From Sphingomonas yantingensis (lineage in GTDB: Bacteria > Pseudomonadota > Alphaproteobacteria > Sphingomonadales > Sphingomonadaceae), in NCBI RefSeq assembly GCF_014199325.1, contig NZ_JACIJJ010000002.1, positions 248,001-312,000 on the forward strand: 64,000 bases of DNA, read 5' to 3'. A program made the position numbers and the translations under genes. The notes beneath the pieces were generated by a model that made no database searches, was not told where the DNA came from, and saw only the letters and a program-made list of their open reading frames with translations. Position 1 is the stretch's first letter; every line of letters starts with the position of its first letter. Of the stretch, positions 43,546 to 53,139 are shown piece after piece.

Positions 43546-43585
43546 GGCCCTTTCACCGCCACCGCGCCGATGGCATGGGGGCGGG

Positions 43586-44503
43586 ATGACCGCACAGCCG
43601 ATCGTCCCCGACAGCGAGCACAAGGGCCTCGTCGCGCGCCTGCCGACAAAGGCGCGGGCATTCGCGCTCCTTGCCCGCTTCGACCGGCCGATCGGCTGGT
43701 GGTTGCTGTTCTGGCCCGGCGCCTGGGCGATCGCGCTGTCCGGCGGATTGCCCGCGCGCTGGGACCTGCTTCTCTGGTTCCTCCTCGGCAGCATCGCGAT
43801 GCGCGGGGCGGGGTGTGTCTATAACGACATCGTCGACCGCGACCTCGACGCCGCGGTCGAGCGGACGCGCAGCCGCCCGTTGCCCAGCGGCATCGTCAGT
43901 TTGAAGGCGGCATGGGTGTGGCTGGTCGCGCTGTCGCTGATCGGCCTCGTCGTGCTCCTGCAACTGCGGGTCGAGGCACAGGTCGTCGCACTCGCGAGCC
44001 TGGCACTCGTCGCCGCCTATCCGTTCATGAAGCGGATCACCTGGTGGCCGCAGGCGTGGCTCGGCATGGTCTTTTCTTGGGCTGCGCCGGTCGGCTGGGT
44101 CGAGGTGACGGGGGCAGCGTCCTGGACCTTCGCGCTGCTCTATGCCGGGTCGATCGCGTGGGTGATCGGCTACGACACGATCTACGCGCTCCAGGATATC
44201 GAGGACGACGCGATGGTCGGCGTCAAATCCTCCGCGCGGGCGATGGGCCGGCATGTGCGGGCGGGGACGGCGATCTTCTATGCGATCGCGGTCGGATGCT
44301 GGGCGGCGGCGTTCTGGCGGACGTTCGCCGATCCGCTGGCGCTGCTGGCGCTCGCGCCCGTCGCGGGGCATTTCGCGTGGCAGGTGGCGACGTTGAAGCC
44401 CGCCGACGGCGAGGGTGCGCTGGCGCGGTTCCGGTCGAACCGGATGGCGGGGTTCCTCATGTTCCTCGCCTGCGCCGTCGTCGGGACCGCCGCCGCCCTT
44501 TGA
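43586..44503 (+). CDS. ubiA: 4-hydroxybenzoate octaprenyltransferase
   Basis: 305 residues, about nine membrane helices. UbiA motifs: RFDRPIGWWLLFWPG, then the first Asp-rich motif NDIVDRDLDAAVERTRSRPL, and the second YDTIYALQDIEDD, which bind the Mg-prenyl diphosphate. Adds the polyprenyl tail in ubiquinone synthesis. Lies downstream of the oxidase region that uses ubiquinol. ATG at 43586. 28 nt before the PmbA-type gene. Confidence 0.94.
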   Translation: MTAQPIVPDSEHKGLVARLPTKARAFALLARFDRPIGWWLLFWPGAWAIALSGGLPARWDLLLWFLLGSIAMRGAGCVYNDIVDRDLDAAVERTRSRPLPSGIVSLKAAWVWLVALSLIGLVVLLQLRVEAQVVALASLALVAAYPFMKRITWWPQAWLGMVFSWAAPVGWVEVTGAASWTFALLYAGSIAWVIGYDTIYALQDIEDDAMVGVKSSARAMGRHVRAGTAIFYAIAVGCWAAAFWRTFADPLALLALAPVAGHFAWQVATLKPADGEGALARFRSNRMAGFLMFLACAVVGTAAAL

Positions 44504-44531
44504 CGGGGGGCATCCCGCACCCTAACTGCGG

Positions 44532-45869
44532 ATGATGCTCAGCGTTTCCGAAGCCGTCGCCATCGCCCAGGCCGCCGTCGACAGGGCGCGCGCCGCCGGG
44601 GCCGATGCGGTCGATGCCAGCGTCAGTGCCGACCAGTCGACGGGCGTCGGCGTGCGCCTCGGCCATCTGGAAGAGATCGACCGGTCGGAGGGCGAGTCGC
44701 TGGCCCTGCGCGCGTTCGTCGGCCGCCGCGTGGCGAGCGTGACCAGCTCGCGCTTCGCGCCCGCCGACCTCGATCGCCTCGCCGAGCGCGTGGTGGCGAT
44801 GGCGAAGGCCGCGCCCGAGGACCTCTATGCCGGCCTCGCGCCCGAACACCGGCTGATGCACGGCACTGCGCCCGATCTCGACCTGCATGACGATGCCGCG
44901 GTCGAGCCCGATCGCCTGCGCGACCTCGCCATGGCGTGCGAGGATGCGGCGCGCGGGGTCGAGGGGATCACCAACAGTGACGGCGCGGGCGCGTCGGCGC
45001 GTGCGGCGGTGTCGGCGCTCGCCACCAGCCATGGCTTCGCCGGCGGCTATGAGACGACTAGCTACAGCCTGTCCGCCAGCGTCATCGCCGGCACGGGCGA
45101 GCGGATGCAGGGCGGCGACGCCAGCCACTCGGCGCGCTACTTCGCCCAGCTGGAGGCCGCAGAAGCGATCGGCCGCCGCGCGGGTGAGCGGGCGGTCGAG
45201 CGGCTCGATCCTGTCCAGGTCGAAAGCGGGACGATGCCGATCGTCTTCGACCGGCGGGTCAGCGCCAGCCTGATCGGCCATTTCACCGCCGCGATCGCCG
45301 GCGGCGCCGTCGCGCGCGGGACGAGCTTTCTCAAGGACAGGCTCGGCAAGCCCGTATTTGCCGAGGGCGTGACGATCACCGACGATCCTCACCGGCCGCG
45401 CGGGCTGCGCTCGCGGCCGTTCGATGGGGAGGGGCTGCCGGTCTCCCCGGTCGATCTGGTCGAGCATGGCGTGCTCCAGACCTGGCTGCTCGACAGCGCG
45501 GCGGCGCGGCAGCTGCATCTGGAGCCCACCGGTCACGCCGCGCGCGGCGGCGGGACGGCGACGACCAACGTCCACATGGCCGCGGGCAACGTGCCGTTCG
45601 AAACGCTGCTTGGCGAGGTGACGCGCGGCATCTACGTCACCGAGCTGATCGGGCAGGGGGTGAACGGCGTGACCGGCGACTACAGCCGCGGGGCGGCCGG
45701 CTTCCTGATCGAGAATGGCGAGCTTGTCCGCCCGGTCGCGGGGATCACCATCGCGGGCAACCTCATCGACATGTACCGGGCGCTGGTGCCCGCCAGCGAT
45801 CTCGAGTTCCGGTACGGCACCAATGCGCCCACCATCCGCATCGACGGGATGACCGTCGCCGGTGGCTGA
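44532..45869 (+). CDS. pmbA: TldD/PmbA family metalloprotease subunit (PmbA/TldE type)
   Basis: 445 residues. Family blocks: VGVRLGHLEEIDRSEGESLALR, VASVTSSRF, GITNSDGAGAS, HGFAGGYETTSYSLSASV, RKxE-like region near ERLDPVQVESGTMPIVF, and the C-terminal TNVHMAAGN, GIYVTELIGQGVNGVTGDYSRGA, GFLIENGE. No HExxH motif is visible, as expected for the PmbA/TldE subunit, which pairs with TldD elsewhere on the genome. Known roles: peptide maturation and degradation of unfolded proteins. Overlaps the next gene by 8 nt. Confidence 0.92.
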   Translation: MMLSVSEAVAIAQAAVDRARAAGADAVDASVSADQSTGVGVRLGHLEEIDRSEGESLALRAFVGRRVASVTSSRFAPADLDRLAERVVAMAKAAPEDLYAGLAPEHRLMHGTAPDLDLHDDAAVEPDRLRDLAMACEDAARGVEGITNSDGAGASARAAVSALATSHGFAGGYETTSYSLSASVIAGTGERMQGGDASHSARYFAQLEAAEAIGRRAGERAVERLDPVQVESGTMPIVFDRRVSASLIGHFTAAIAGGAVARGTSFLKDRLGKPVFAEGVTITDDPHRPRGLRSRPFDGEGLPVSPVDLVEHGVLQTWLLDSAAARQLHLEPTGHAARGGGTATTNVHMAAGNVPFETLLGEVTRGIYVTELIGQGVNGVTGDYSRGAAGFLIENGELVRPVAGITIAGNLIDMYRALVPASDLEFRYGTNAPTIRIDGMTVAGG

Positions 45870-46650
45870 CGCTCTCGCCGACCGGGTGAGCGCCATTGCG
45901 GCGGAGGCGGGCGCGCTCGCCATGGCGCGCTTCGGCGGGGACGTGAAGCGGTGGGAGAAGGCACCAGGGCATCCGGTGTGCGAGGTCGATCTCGCGGTCG
46001 ACGCCCTGCTGCGCGATCGATTGTCGGTGCTGCTGCCCGACGCGGGCTGGCTGTCGGAGGAGACGGTGGACAGCCGCGAACGCCTGGGCGGCCGGCGCGT
46101 CTGGGTGGTCGATCCGATCGACGGCACGCGCGACTATCTGCGCGGGCGGCCCGGCTGGGCAGTGTCGATCGCGCTGGTCGAGGACGGGCAGCCGGTGATC
46201 GCCGTACTCGACGCCCCCGCGCGCGGCGAGCATTGGCGCGCGGTCGTGGGCGAGGGCGCGTTTCGCGGCACCGAACGTCTGCATGCGAGCGACCGCAACG
46301 AGCTGGCCGGCGCGCGCGTCCCCGCCGATGCGCTCGCCAAGGCGGACCGCGATTTCGTGACCGTGGCCAAGCCTAACTCGATCGCGCTGCGAATGGCGAT
46401 GGTCGCGGCGGGCGAGGCCGACCTGATCGCCACGCTGCGCTGGGGCCACGAATGGGACATCGCCGCCGCCGTGCTCATTGCACGCGAAGGCGGCGCGGCG
46501 GTCAGCGACGCGCTCGGCCAGCCGCTCTCTTTCAACACCCCGCGGGCCGAGGCGTTCGGCGTGCTGGCGACCGCGCCCGCGATCTACGCAGCGGCGGTGG
46601 CGAGGCTGGCGGAGCGGGCGAAGGCGGCGATCGGGCGGGATTTACGCTGA
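45862..46650 (+). CDS. Inositol monophosphatase family protein (CysQ-like)
   Basis: 262 residues from a GTG at 45862, inside the end of pmbA. Metal-site motifs of the superfamily: SEETVD (Glu pair), WVVDPIDGTRDYLRG (DPxDGT) and WGHEWDIAAAVLIAREGGAAVSD (third Asp). The DPIDGTRDYLRG form with the trailing GWAVSIALV is close to 3'(2'),5'-bisphosphate nucleotidases and histidinol-phosphatase-like members as well; the substrate is not decided here. Ends before the pentose locus. Confidence 0.85.
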   Translation: MADALADRVSAIAAEAGALAMARFGGDVKRWEKAPGHPVCEVDLAVDALLRDRLSVLLPDAGWLSEETVDSRERLGGRRVWVVDPIDGTRDYLRGRPGWAVSIALVEDGQPVIAVLDAPARGEHWRAVVGEGAFRGTERLHASDRNELAGARVPADALAKADRDFVTVAKPNSIALRMAMVAAGEADLIATLRWGHEWDIAAAVLIAREGGAAVSDALGQPLSFNTPRAEAFGVLATAPAIYAAAVARLAERAKAAIGRDLR

Positions 46651-46666
46651 TCGCGATCCACGTTGT

Positions 46667-46679
46667 TGATCCGACTATG
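46667..46679. promoter_or_regulatory. Candidate pentose-locus operator, site F (weak)
   Basis: Reads TAGTCGGATCAA on the minus strand (46677-46666). It matches the TAGTC-S-GA core of the sites upstream of other locus genes but has an extra T in the right arm. About 68 nt before the cupin-like gene at 46745. Confidence 0.35.
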
Positions 46680-46744
46680 GATTATTAGCCCTTACAGGGG
46701 TTTGGCGTAGATCGGGAGCGCTTACACGGCTATCCTTGCGTGTG

Positions 46745-47782
46745 ATGTCGATGGATTTCCCTGCGCTTGCCGATCGACGCGTGGAAGAGCGGTCTGCGGT
46801 CGATGCTGGCGTCTTTGCCGATCAGATCGCGGCCGCGGAAGCGCCGGTCATTCTGCGTGGACAGGCGTCTAGCTGGCAGGCCGTCGAACAGGCCCGGCAG
46901 GGTGATCGCGCGATCGCGACTTACCTGTCGCGGTTCGGCGGAGGGAAGCCGCTGGACGTCTTGGTCGGGCTGCCACAGATTGGGGGTAGGTTCTTTTATC
47001 GCGACGACCTGAGTGGCATGAATTTTCGCCGCGAGCGGGTGCCACTCGGCAATCTGCTCGGACTGCTGCTCAAGTTTGCCGAGGAGCGGGTCGAGGCACC
47101 GCCAGCCCTCTATGCCAGCGCCGCCGCCGCTCCGGATCACCTGCCGGGCTGGGACCGGGCCAATCCGATGGACCTGGCGCCGGCAGACGCCGTGCCCCGA
47201 TTGTGGATCGGCAACGCGACGCAGGTGGCGACGCATTTCGACGCCTCGCCCAATCTGGCCGTGTGCGTTGCGGGGCGGCGGCGATTCACACTGTTTCCGC
47301 CGGAGCAGGTCGCCAATCTCTATCTGGGCCCGCTCGACAACACGCTGGCCGGCCCCCCCAGTTCGATGGTCGACCCCGACGCGCCCGATCTGGCCCGCTA
47401 TCCGCGCTTCACCGACGCGATACCACATGCGCAGGTGGCCGAGTTGGCACCGGGCGATGCGCTCTTCATCCCGGCGCTCTGGTGGCATCATGTCCGGGCG
47501 TTCGATCGGCTGAACGTCCTCGTCAACTACTGGTGGGCCTATGACCGGTCGGGCACGCCCTTTACCGCGCTTATCCACGCGATGATGAGCGTGCGTGATT
47601 TGCCTTCGGCGCAGAAGCGGGCCTGGCGCGCGTGGTTCGATCATCTAGTTTTCGGCGACGATACCGCCGACGCCGCAGCGCACCTGCCCGAGCATGCGAG
47701 GGGCGTGATGGGGCCGCCCGGGACCGAGCGGACCGAGCGGATGCGCCACTATCTGCTGACGATCCTGAGCGGCCGAGGCTAG
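46745..47782 (+). CDS. Cupin-like (JmjC fold) domain protein 1
   Basis: 345 residues. The metal-binding HxD is in VATHFDASPNLAVCVAGRR and the distal His in ALWWHHVRAFDRLNVLVNYW, as in Fe(II)/2-oxoglutarate cupin_8 proteins; RRRFTLFPPEQ and LGPLDNTLAG follow the HxD. This protein is a clear paralogue of the one at 61121-62125 (the same CVAGRRRFTLFPPE run, NLLVNYWW, WRAFFDH). Its target is unknown; homologues are commonly linked to TonB-dependent receptors in sphingomonads. Start taken at the ATG at 46745; 46751 is possible. Confidence 0.85.
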   Translation: MSMDFPALADRRVEERSAVDAGVFADQIAAAEAPVILRGQASSWQAVEQARQGDRAIATYLSRFGGGKPLDVLVGLPQIGGRFFYRDDLSGMNFRRERVPLGNLLGLLLKFAEERVEAPPALYASAAAAPDHLPGWDRANPMDLAPADAVPRLWIGNATQVATHFDASPNLAVCVAGRRRFTLFPPEQVANLYLGPLDNTLAGPPSSMVDPDAPDLARYPRFTDAIPHAQVAELAPGDALFIPALWWHHVRAFDRLNVLVNYWWAYDRSGTPFTALIHAMMSVRDLPSAQKRAWRAWFDHLVFGDDTADAAAHLPEHARGVMGPPGTERTERMRHYLLTILSGRG

Positions 47783-48504
47783 TCGCGCACCATCGCGGCG
47801 CGCGTGTCGTCGAACGCCATCTCGACCAGCACGCGCATTGCCTTGTCCGCCGCCTCGACATCGCCCGCGGCGATCGCGTCGGCGACGCGGATGTGGTCGG
47901 GGACGGGGTCGCGGGGGAGGGCGCGGGCGCGCTGCTTGTATTGCGTCGTCCAGTTGACCGCGGCGCCGATGCCAGCGCTCAGCGCCACCAGCGCGTCGTT
48001 GCGGGTCGCGCGAAGGATCGCGTCGTGGAACTCGCGGTCGGCGATGCGGCCGGGTTCGGTCGCCAGCGTGAAGCGGCGCATCGCCGCCAGCGCGTCGCGC
48101 ATCGCCTTCACGTCCGCCTTCTCGCGCCGCTCCGCGGCAAGCCGTGCGGCGGCGGGCTCGACGATCGCGCGCAGCTCGAACAGGTCGCGCACGACGTTCA
48201 TGTCGGGCTCCTTTGCGAACGCCCAGGCCAGCACTTCGGGATCGAGCAGGTTCCAGCGGCTGCGCGGCAGGACGCGGGTGCCCGCCTTGGGCCGGCTTTC
48301 GACCAGGCCCTTGGCGGTCAGCACCTGCACCGCCTCGCGGTATGCGCTGCGCGATACGTCGAGCGCCTCGGCATTCGCGACCTCGCCCGACAGCCGCTCG
48401 CCAGGCGCGATCTCGCCCGTGACGATCGCGGTGCCGAGATAGTTCGCCACCGCCCCGCGCAGCCGGCGCCCGGTGCCGCGTGGCTTTCTGGCCTGTTCTT
48501 CCAC
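47779..48504 (-). CDS. FadR-type GntR transcriptional regulator
   Basis: 241 residues from a GTG at 48504. N-terminal winged helix (about 10-75): RGAVANYLGTAIVTGEIAPGERL, LDVSRSAYREAVQVLTAKGLV, RPKAGTRVLPRSRWNLLDPEVLAW. C-terminal FCD all-helical domain with metal/ligand residues: DLFELRAIVEPAAARLAAER, DREFHDAILRATRNDALVAL and DHIRVADAIAAGD. FCD GntR proteins commonly respond to sugar acids. It faces araD1 across a 119-nt divergent region that contains a candidate operator (48592-48604), so it probably controls itself and the pentose genes. Its 3' end overlaps the cupin-like gene by 4 nt, tail to tail. Confidence 0.9.
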   Translation of the reverse strand: MEEQARKPRGTGRRLRGAVANYLGTAIVTGEIAPGERLSGEVANAEALDVSRSAYREAVQVLTAKGLVESRPKAGTRVLPRSRWNLLDPEVLAWAFAKEPDMNVVRDLFELRAIVEPAAARLAAERREKADVKAMRDALAAMRRFTLATEPGRIADREFHDAILRATRNDALVALSAGIGAAVNWTTQYKQRARALPRDPVPDHIRVADAIAAGDVEAADKAMRVLVEMAFDDTRAAMVRD

Positions 48505-48591
48505 CCGTTCGGTCCCCTCGTTTCAGGCTTGACGGTAATCGTCCGCGCGGCGGCGGGCAAATCCAACGTTGCCAAATCCGGGGTAGCGTAA

Positions 48592-48604
48592 TAAGTCGGA
48601 GTAA
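48592..48604. promoter_or_regulatory. Candidate pentose-locus operator, site A
   Basis: TAAGTCGGAGTAA, 20 nt before the araD1 ATG and about 88 nt before the regulator start. Matches sites B-E in the GTC-S-GA core; its right arm (GAGTAA) differs from GACAAT of the others. Confidence 0.5.
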
Positions 48605-48623
48605 ATAAATCGAGAGGCTCAAG

Positions 48624-49613
48624 ATGCGATTGGTGCAGATTCGCGGGGACCAGGGGCGACAGGTCGTGGCGGCGGACGAGGGCGGCGCCTTCGTGGTGAC
48701 GGGCGTGGCAAGCGTGCGCGTGCTTGCCGGCAGGGCGATCGCGGCGGGCCAGTCGCTGGCCGCGGCGGTCGAGGCGGCGGGGCGCGGCGCGGCGGTCGAT
48801 CTGGCGGCTGCGGCCAGCGAAGGCCGGCTGCTTGCGCCGATCGACCATGACGATCCCGCACACCTGATCCTGTCGGGCACCGGCCTCACGCATCTCGGCT
48901 CGGCCGAGGGACGCGACAAGATGCACCGCGCGGCGGCGGAGGCGGCGCATCAGACCGACTCGATGCGGATGTTCCTCGAAGGGGTCGAGGGCGGGAAGCC
49001 CGCCGCCGGCACTGCGGGGCAGCAGCCCGAATGGTTCTACAAGGGTGACGGCAGCCAGCTCGTCGGGCCCGGCGAGGCGCTGTCGATGCCGGGCTTTGCA
49101 AAGGACGGCGGCGAGGAGCCGGAGCTCGCGGGCATCTATCTGATCGGGCCGGACGGGACGCCGCACCGGATCGGCATCGCCCTTGCCAACGAGTTCAGCG
49201 ACCATGTGACCGAGCGGCACAATTACCTGTGGCTTGCGCACTCCAAGCTGCGCCAGGCGGCGCTGGGGCCGGAGATCCTGACCGGCACGCCCCCCGCCGA
49301 CGTGCGCGGGACCAGCCGCATCCGCCGCGACGGTGAGACGGTGTGGGAAAAGCCGTTCCTGTCGGGCGAGGCGAACATGTCGCACACGCTCGCCAATCTC
49401 GAGCACCACCACTTCAAATACGACCTGTTCCGCCGGCCGGGCGATATCCACGTCCACTTCTTCGGCACCGCCACCCTGTCGTTCAGCGACGGCTTTACGA
49501 CGCAGGAGGGTGACGTGTTCGAGATCGAGGCGGCGCCGTTCGCGCTGCCGCTCGCCAACCCGCTCGCACGCGCGGCGGGGGGGGAGGGGGGGACGGGGGT
49601 GAAGGTTCTCTGA
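48624..49613 (+). CDS. araD1: AraD1/GguC-type fumarylacetoacetate hydrolase family enzyme
   Basis: 329 residues. FAH-fold: HLILSGTGLTHLGSAEGRDKM near the N-terminal third, GEEPELAGIYLIGPDG (metal Glu pair), IGIALANEFSDHVTERHNYLWLAHSKL, and SHTLANLEHHHFKYDLFR. This set matches the AraD1 (GguC) subfamily predicted to dehydrate 2-keto-3-deoxy-L-arabonate, with XylX-like relatives for D-xylose. Together with the IlvD/Edd dehydratase nearby it supports an oxidative pentose route. Ribosome site GAGAGG before the ATG. Confidence 0.82.
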   Translation: MRLVQIRGDQGRQVVAADEGGAFVVTGVASVRVLAGRAIAAGQSLAAAVEAAGRGAAVDLAAAASEGRLLAPIDHDDPAHLILSGTGLTHLGSAEGRDKMHRAAAEAAHQTDSMRMFLEGVEGGKPAAGTAGQQPEWFYKGDGSQLVGPGEALSMPGFAKDGGEEPELAGIYLIGPDGTPHRIGIALANEFSDHVTERHNYLWLAHSKLRQAALGPEILTGTPPADVRGTSRIRRDGETVWEKPFLSGEANMSHTLANLEHHHFKYDLFRRPGDIHVHFFGTATLSFSDGFTTQEGDVFEIEAAPFALPLANPLARAAGGEGGTGVKVL

Positions 49614-49627
49614 CGCCTCGGGCCGTC

Positions 49628-49648
49628 ACCCCGGCACGAGGCCGGGGT
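49628..49648. terminator. Hairpin between convergent araD1 and GH51 genes
   Basis: ACCCCGGC-ACGAG-GCCGGGGT, perfect 8-bp stem with a 5-nt loop, 15 nt past araD1 and 13 nt past the GH51 stop on the other strand. No T run, so it may be a weak bidirectional terminator. Confidence 0.5.
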
Positions 49649-49660
49649 AACGATTAGAGC

Positions 49661-51247
49661 TTACTCGACCGCCAGCATCGTTACGGACGCGGGCGGCAGC
49701 GTCACCGTGATCGCACCGTTCGCGACGGTCGCCGCGATCGCCCGCGGCTTCACCACGTCAGGCGCGGCGAAGCTGTTCAGGCTGTTGACCGCCGGCCCCG
49801 TCAAGACCTCGCCCGCCGCGCGGGTGGGCGACACGCCCGCCACCTTCGCCTCGATCGTCGCTGGCCGGGTGGGATCGAGATTGACGAGCGACAGATAGAG
49901 CTTCCCGTCGGTCGCCCGCGCCGCCACCGCATCGACCCGCGGCATGGCGAGGTCGCCGTAGCGATAGACGCCCGCGCCCACGTCCACCGGCACGACCGTC
50001 GCGTCCTGGAACGGCAGGTACAGCTTGTGGACCCAGTAGGTGGGCGTCAGCACCATCTTCGCGCCGTCGGTGAGGATCATCGACTGGAGCACGTTGACCA
50101 TCTGCGCGATGTTGGCGACGCGCACCCGGTCGGCATGGCGCGCGAAGATGTTGAAGTTGAGCGCGGCGATCACCGCGTCGCGCACCGTGTTCTGCTGCTG
50201 GAGGAAGCCGGGATTGGTTCCCGGCATCGGCGCGGCCCACACGCCCCATTCGTCGACGACGAGTGCGACCTCCTTTTTGGGATCGTAGCGGTCCATCACC
50301 TCGCTGTGCTTGGCAATCAGCCCGTCCATGCCGAGCGTTTCCTTGACGAGGGTCGCATATTCCTTCTCGCCGAAATCGGTTGAGGAATAGCTGACCGGCC
50401 AGCCGCCCGTCGTATAGTTGTGGAGCGACAGCCCCTCGATGTTCCACGCCCAGTCGTGGGTCTTCCACGCCTTCATCACTGCCTCGGTATAGGCGGTGTC
50501 GCCGGTGCCGGGGCCGACGGCGATGCGCCGCATCGCGCCCGGCATTTTCTCGCGCTGGTCGGGGTGATAGTTGCGGATGAAGCGGGCGTAGAGCTTCATC
50601 TGGTCGGTGTAGAAATCGGGCGTCATCGCGCCGCCGCACGACCAGCTTTCGTTGCCGATGCCGAGGAACTTGACTTTCCACGGCGCCTTGCGGCCGTTGG
50701 CGGCACGCTCTGCACCGGCACTGGTCGTCGCGGCGTCGCCGGTCATGTATTCGACCCAATCGACCGCTTCCTTGACGGTACCAGAGCCGATGTTGACCGA
50801 GACATAGGCCTCCGCCCCCACCTGCTGCGCGAAGTCCATGAACTCGTGCGTGCCGAAGGCATTGGGTTCGGGCGCATTGCCCCAGGCGGCGTTGACCTTG
50901 CGCGTGCGCTTGGCCTGCGGGCCGATGCCGTCGCGCCAGTGATATTCGTCGGCATAGCAGCCGCCCGGCCAGCGGACATTGGGCACGCGGATCGCCTTCA
51001 GTGCGGCAACCACGTCGCTCCGGATGCCGCGCACATTCGGGATCTTGGAATTGCCGCCGACCCAGATGCCGCCATAGATGCCGGTGCCCAGATGCTCGGC
51101 GAACTGGCCGAACACGTCGCGCTCGATCTTCGCGCCGGGCCGGTCGGCCTGGACGGTGACGGGGACCGCCGCTTCCTGCGCCGCGAGCGGCCACGCACAC
51201 ACCATCGCGCAGGCGGCAAGGCCCGCGCGCAACATTGCCTTGGTCAT
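49661..51247 (-). CDS. Alpha-L-arabinofuranosidase, GH51, exported
   Basis: 528 residues from the ATG at 51247 with AAAGGGAGAG upstream. Leader LRAGLAACAMVCAWPLAAQ. GH51 landmarks: FGQFAEHLG, RWPGGCYADEYHWRDGIGP, the acid/base GIGNESWSCGG (Glu) and the nucleophile region VVDEWGVWAAPMPGTNPGFL (Glu), then LNFNIFARHADRVRVANIAQMVNVLQS. Releases L-arabinose from arabinoxylan or arabinan in the periplasm. Last gene of the galM-dehydratase-GH51 operon, 84 nt after the dehydratase. Confidence 0.94.
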   Translation of the reverse strand: MTKAMLRAGLAACAMVCAWPLAAQEAAVPVTVQADRPGAKIERDVFGQFAEHLGTGIYGGIWVGGNSKIPNVRGIRSDVVAALKAIRVPNVRWPGGCYADEYHWRDGIGPQAKRTRKVNAAWGNAPEPNAFGTHEFMDFAQQVGAEAYVSVNIGSGTVKEAVDWVEYMTGDAATTSAGAERAANGRKAPWKVKFLGIGNESWSCGGAMTPDFYTDQMKLYARFIRNYHPDQREKMPGAMRRIAVGPGTGDTAYTEAVMKAWKTHDWAWNIEGLSLHNYTTGGWPVSYSSTDFGEKEYATLVKETLGMDGLIAKHSEVMDRYDPKKEVALVVDEWGVWAAPMPGTNPGFLQQQNTVRDAVIAALNFNIFARHADRVRVANIAQMVNVLQSMILTDGAKMVLTPTYWVHKLYLPFQDATVVPVDVGAGVYRYGDLAMPRVDAVAARATDGKLYLSLVNLDPTRPATIEAKVAGVSPTRAAGEVLTGPAVNSLNSFAAPDVVKPRAIAATVANGAITVTLPPASVTMLAVE

Positions 51248-51331
51248 CGTCGCTCTCCCTTTACGGCCCGCCGTGGCAAGCCGGCGCGGCGCGCATCCCA
51301 ACCCCCGCCGGGACGCGCACCGCGACGAAGG

Positions 51332-53128
51332 TCAATGGCTGTCGCGCGGCAGTCCCTTGGTCTGGGCGATCCGCTGGAACTGTTCCGCCCCTTCGAGGAT
51401 CGCGCCGGTGGATAGCTGGCCGACCAGATCGCGCTGGATTGCCTGCCACGGCGTCTGCGACGCCGGGTACTGGTAGCCACCCTCGGCCTCCAGCGCGCGG
51501 CGGCGCTCGGCGAGTTCCTCGGCGGGCAGCAGGATGTCGGCGGTGAACTTGCGAAGGTCGATCCGCACCCGGTCGCCGGTGCGCAGCAGGGCAAGGCCGC
51601 CCATCGCCGCCGCCTCGGGGCTGGCGTTGAGGATCGAGGGGCTGCCGCTCGTCCCCGACTGACGCCCGTCACCGATGCAGGGCAGGCTGTTGACCCCGTC
51701 GGCGATCAAATAAGCGGGCGGACGCATATTCACGACCTCCGCCGCGCCGGGATAGCCGATCGGGCCGGCGCCGCGCATGATGAGCAAGGTCTCGGGCGTG
51801 ATGCCGAGCGCGGGGTCGTCGATCGAGTGGTGGTACTGCTCCGGCCCGTCGAACACGACGACCGGGCCTTCGAATGCGTCGGGATCGTCGGGGTTGGAGA
51901 GGTAACGCTGGCGGAACTCGTCGGAGATGACGCTGAGCTTCATGATCGCCGCGTCGAACAGGTTGCCGCTGAGCACCGCGAACCCGGCCTTTTCGAGCAG
52001 CGGCGCGTCGAAGCGGCGGATGACCTTGTCGTCCTCGATCACCGCATCGCGGCAATTGTCGCCGATCGACTTGCCGTTGACGGTCAGCGCGCCCTCTTCG
52101 ATCAGGCCCTGGCCCATCAGCTGCGCGACCACCGCGGGGACGCCGCCCGCACGGTAATAATCCTCGCCCAGATATTCGCCCGCGGGCTGGAGGTTGACGA
52201 GCAGCGGCAGGTCGAGGCCGTAAGCCTGCCAATCCTCGATCGGCAGGTCGACGCCGATATGCCGCGCGATCGCCGCCAAGTGGATCGGCGCGTTGGTCGA
52301 GCCGCCGATCGCGGTGTTGACGCGGATCGCGTTGACGAAGGCTTCCTTGGTGAGGATGTCGGAGGGCTTGAGGTCCTCATTGACCATCTCGACGATGCGG
52401 CGGCCGGTGCGCCACGCGCATTCCTGCCGGTCGCGATAAGGGGCGGGGATCGCCGCCGAACCGGGCAGCGACATGCCCAGCGCCTCGGTCAGCGAGTTCA
52501 TCGTCGTCGCCGTGCCCATCGTGTTGCAATAGCCGGTCGAGGGGGCCGACGACGCCACCAGCTTGATGAACTGCTCGTCGTCGATCTCGCCCGCCGCGAG
52601 CAGCTGGCGCGCCTTCCAGACAATCGTGCCGGAGCCGGTGCGCTCGCCCTTGAACCAGCCGTTGAGCATCGGGCCGACCGACAGCGCGATCGCCGGGATG
52701 TTGACGGTGGCGGCGGCCATCAGCGCGGCGGGCGTCGTCTTGTCGCAGCCGATCGTCAGCACGACGCCGTCCATCGGATAGCCGTAGATCGCCTCGACCA
52801 TGCCCAGATAGGCAAGGTTGCGGTCGAGGCCCGGCGTCGGCCGCTTGCCCGTTTCTTGGATCGGGTGGACGGGAAACTCGAGCGGGATGCCGCCCATCTC
52901 GATGATGCCCGCCCGCACCCGCTCGGCGAGGACGAGGTGGTGGCGGTTGCACGGGCTGAGGTCGCTGCCCGTCTGCGCGATGCCGATGATCGGCTTGCCC
53001 GACCGCAGTTCCTCGAGGCTCAGCCCGTAGTTGAGGTACCGCTCCAGATAGAGCGCGGTCATGTCGACATTCTCGGGATTGTCGAACCAGGCGCGCGAGC
53101 GCAGCTTGCGGGTGTTGGGATCGGTCAT
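51332..53128 (-). CDS. IlvD/Edd family sugar-acid dehydratase (arabonate or xylonate)
   Basis: 598 residues from the ATG at 53128 ([11 protein letters not shown]), the length of pentonate dehydratases. Family blocks: [27 protein letters not shown] and [15 protein letters not shown] (iron-sulfur ligands), [20 protein letters not shown], and [43 protein letters not shown] near the C-terminus. Dehydrates aldonic acids to 2-keto-3-deoxy acids. Context (arabinofuranosidase, AraD1) favours L-arabonate, but xylonate dehydratases are close relatives. 11 nt downstream of galM. Confidence 0.88.
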   Translation of the reverse strand: MTDPNTRKLRSRAWFDNPENVDMTALYLERYLNYGLSLEELRSGKPIIGIAQTGSDLSPCNRHHLVLAERVRAGIIEMGGIPLEFPVHPIQETGKRPTPGLDRNLAYLGMVEAIYGYPMDGVVLTIGCDKTTPAALMAAATVNIPAIALSVGPMLNGWFKGERTGSGTIVWKARQLLAAGEIDDEQFIKLVASSAPSTGYCNTMGTATTMNSLTEALGMSLPGSAAIPAPYRDRQECAWRTGRRIVEMVNEDLKPSDILTKEAFVNAIRVNTAIGGSTNAPIHLAAIARHIGVDLPIEDWQAYGLDLPLLVNLQPAGEYLGEDYYRAGGVPAVVAQLMGQGLIEEGALTVNGKSIGDNCRDAVIEDDKVIRRFDAPLLEKAGFAVLSGNLFDAAIMKLSVISDEFRQRYLSNPDDPDAFEGPVVVFDGPEQYHHSIDDPALGITPETLLIMRGAGPIGYPGAAEVVNMRPPAYLIADGVNSLPCIGDGRQSGTSGSPSILNASPEAAAMGGLALLRTGDRVRIDLRKFTADILLPAEELAERRRALEAEGGYQYPASQTPWQAIQRDLVGQLSTGAILEGAEQFQRIAQTKGLPRDSH

Positions 53129-53139
53129 GGGTCTGGCTG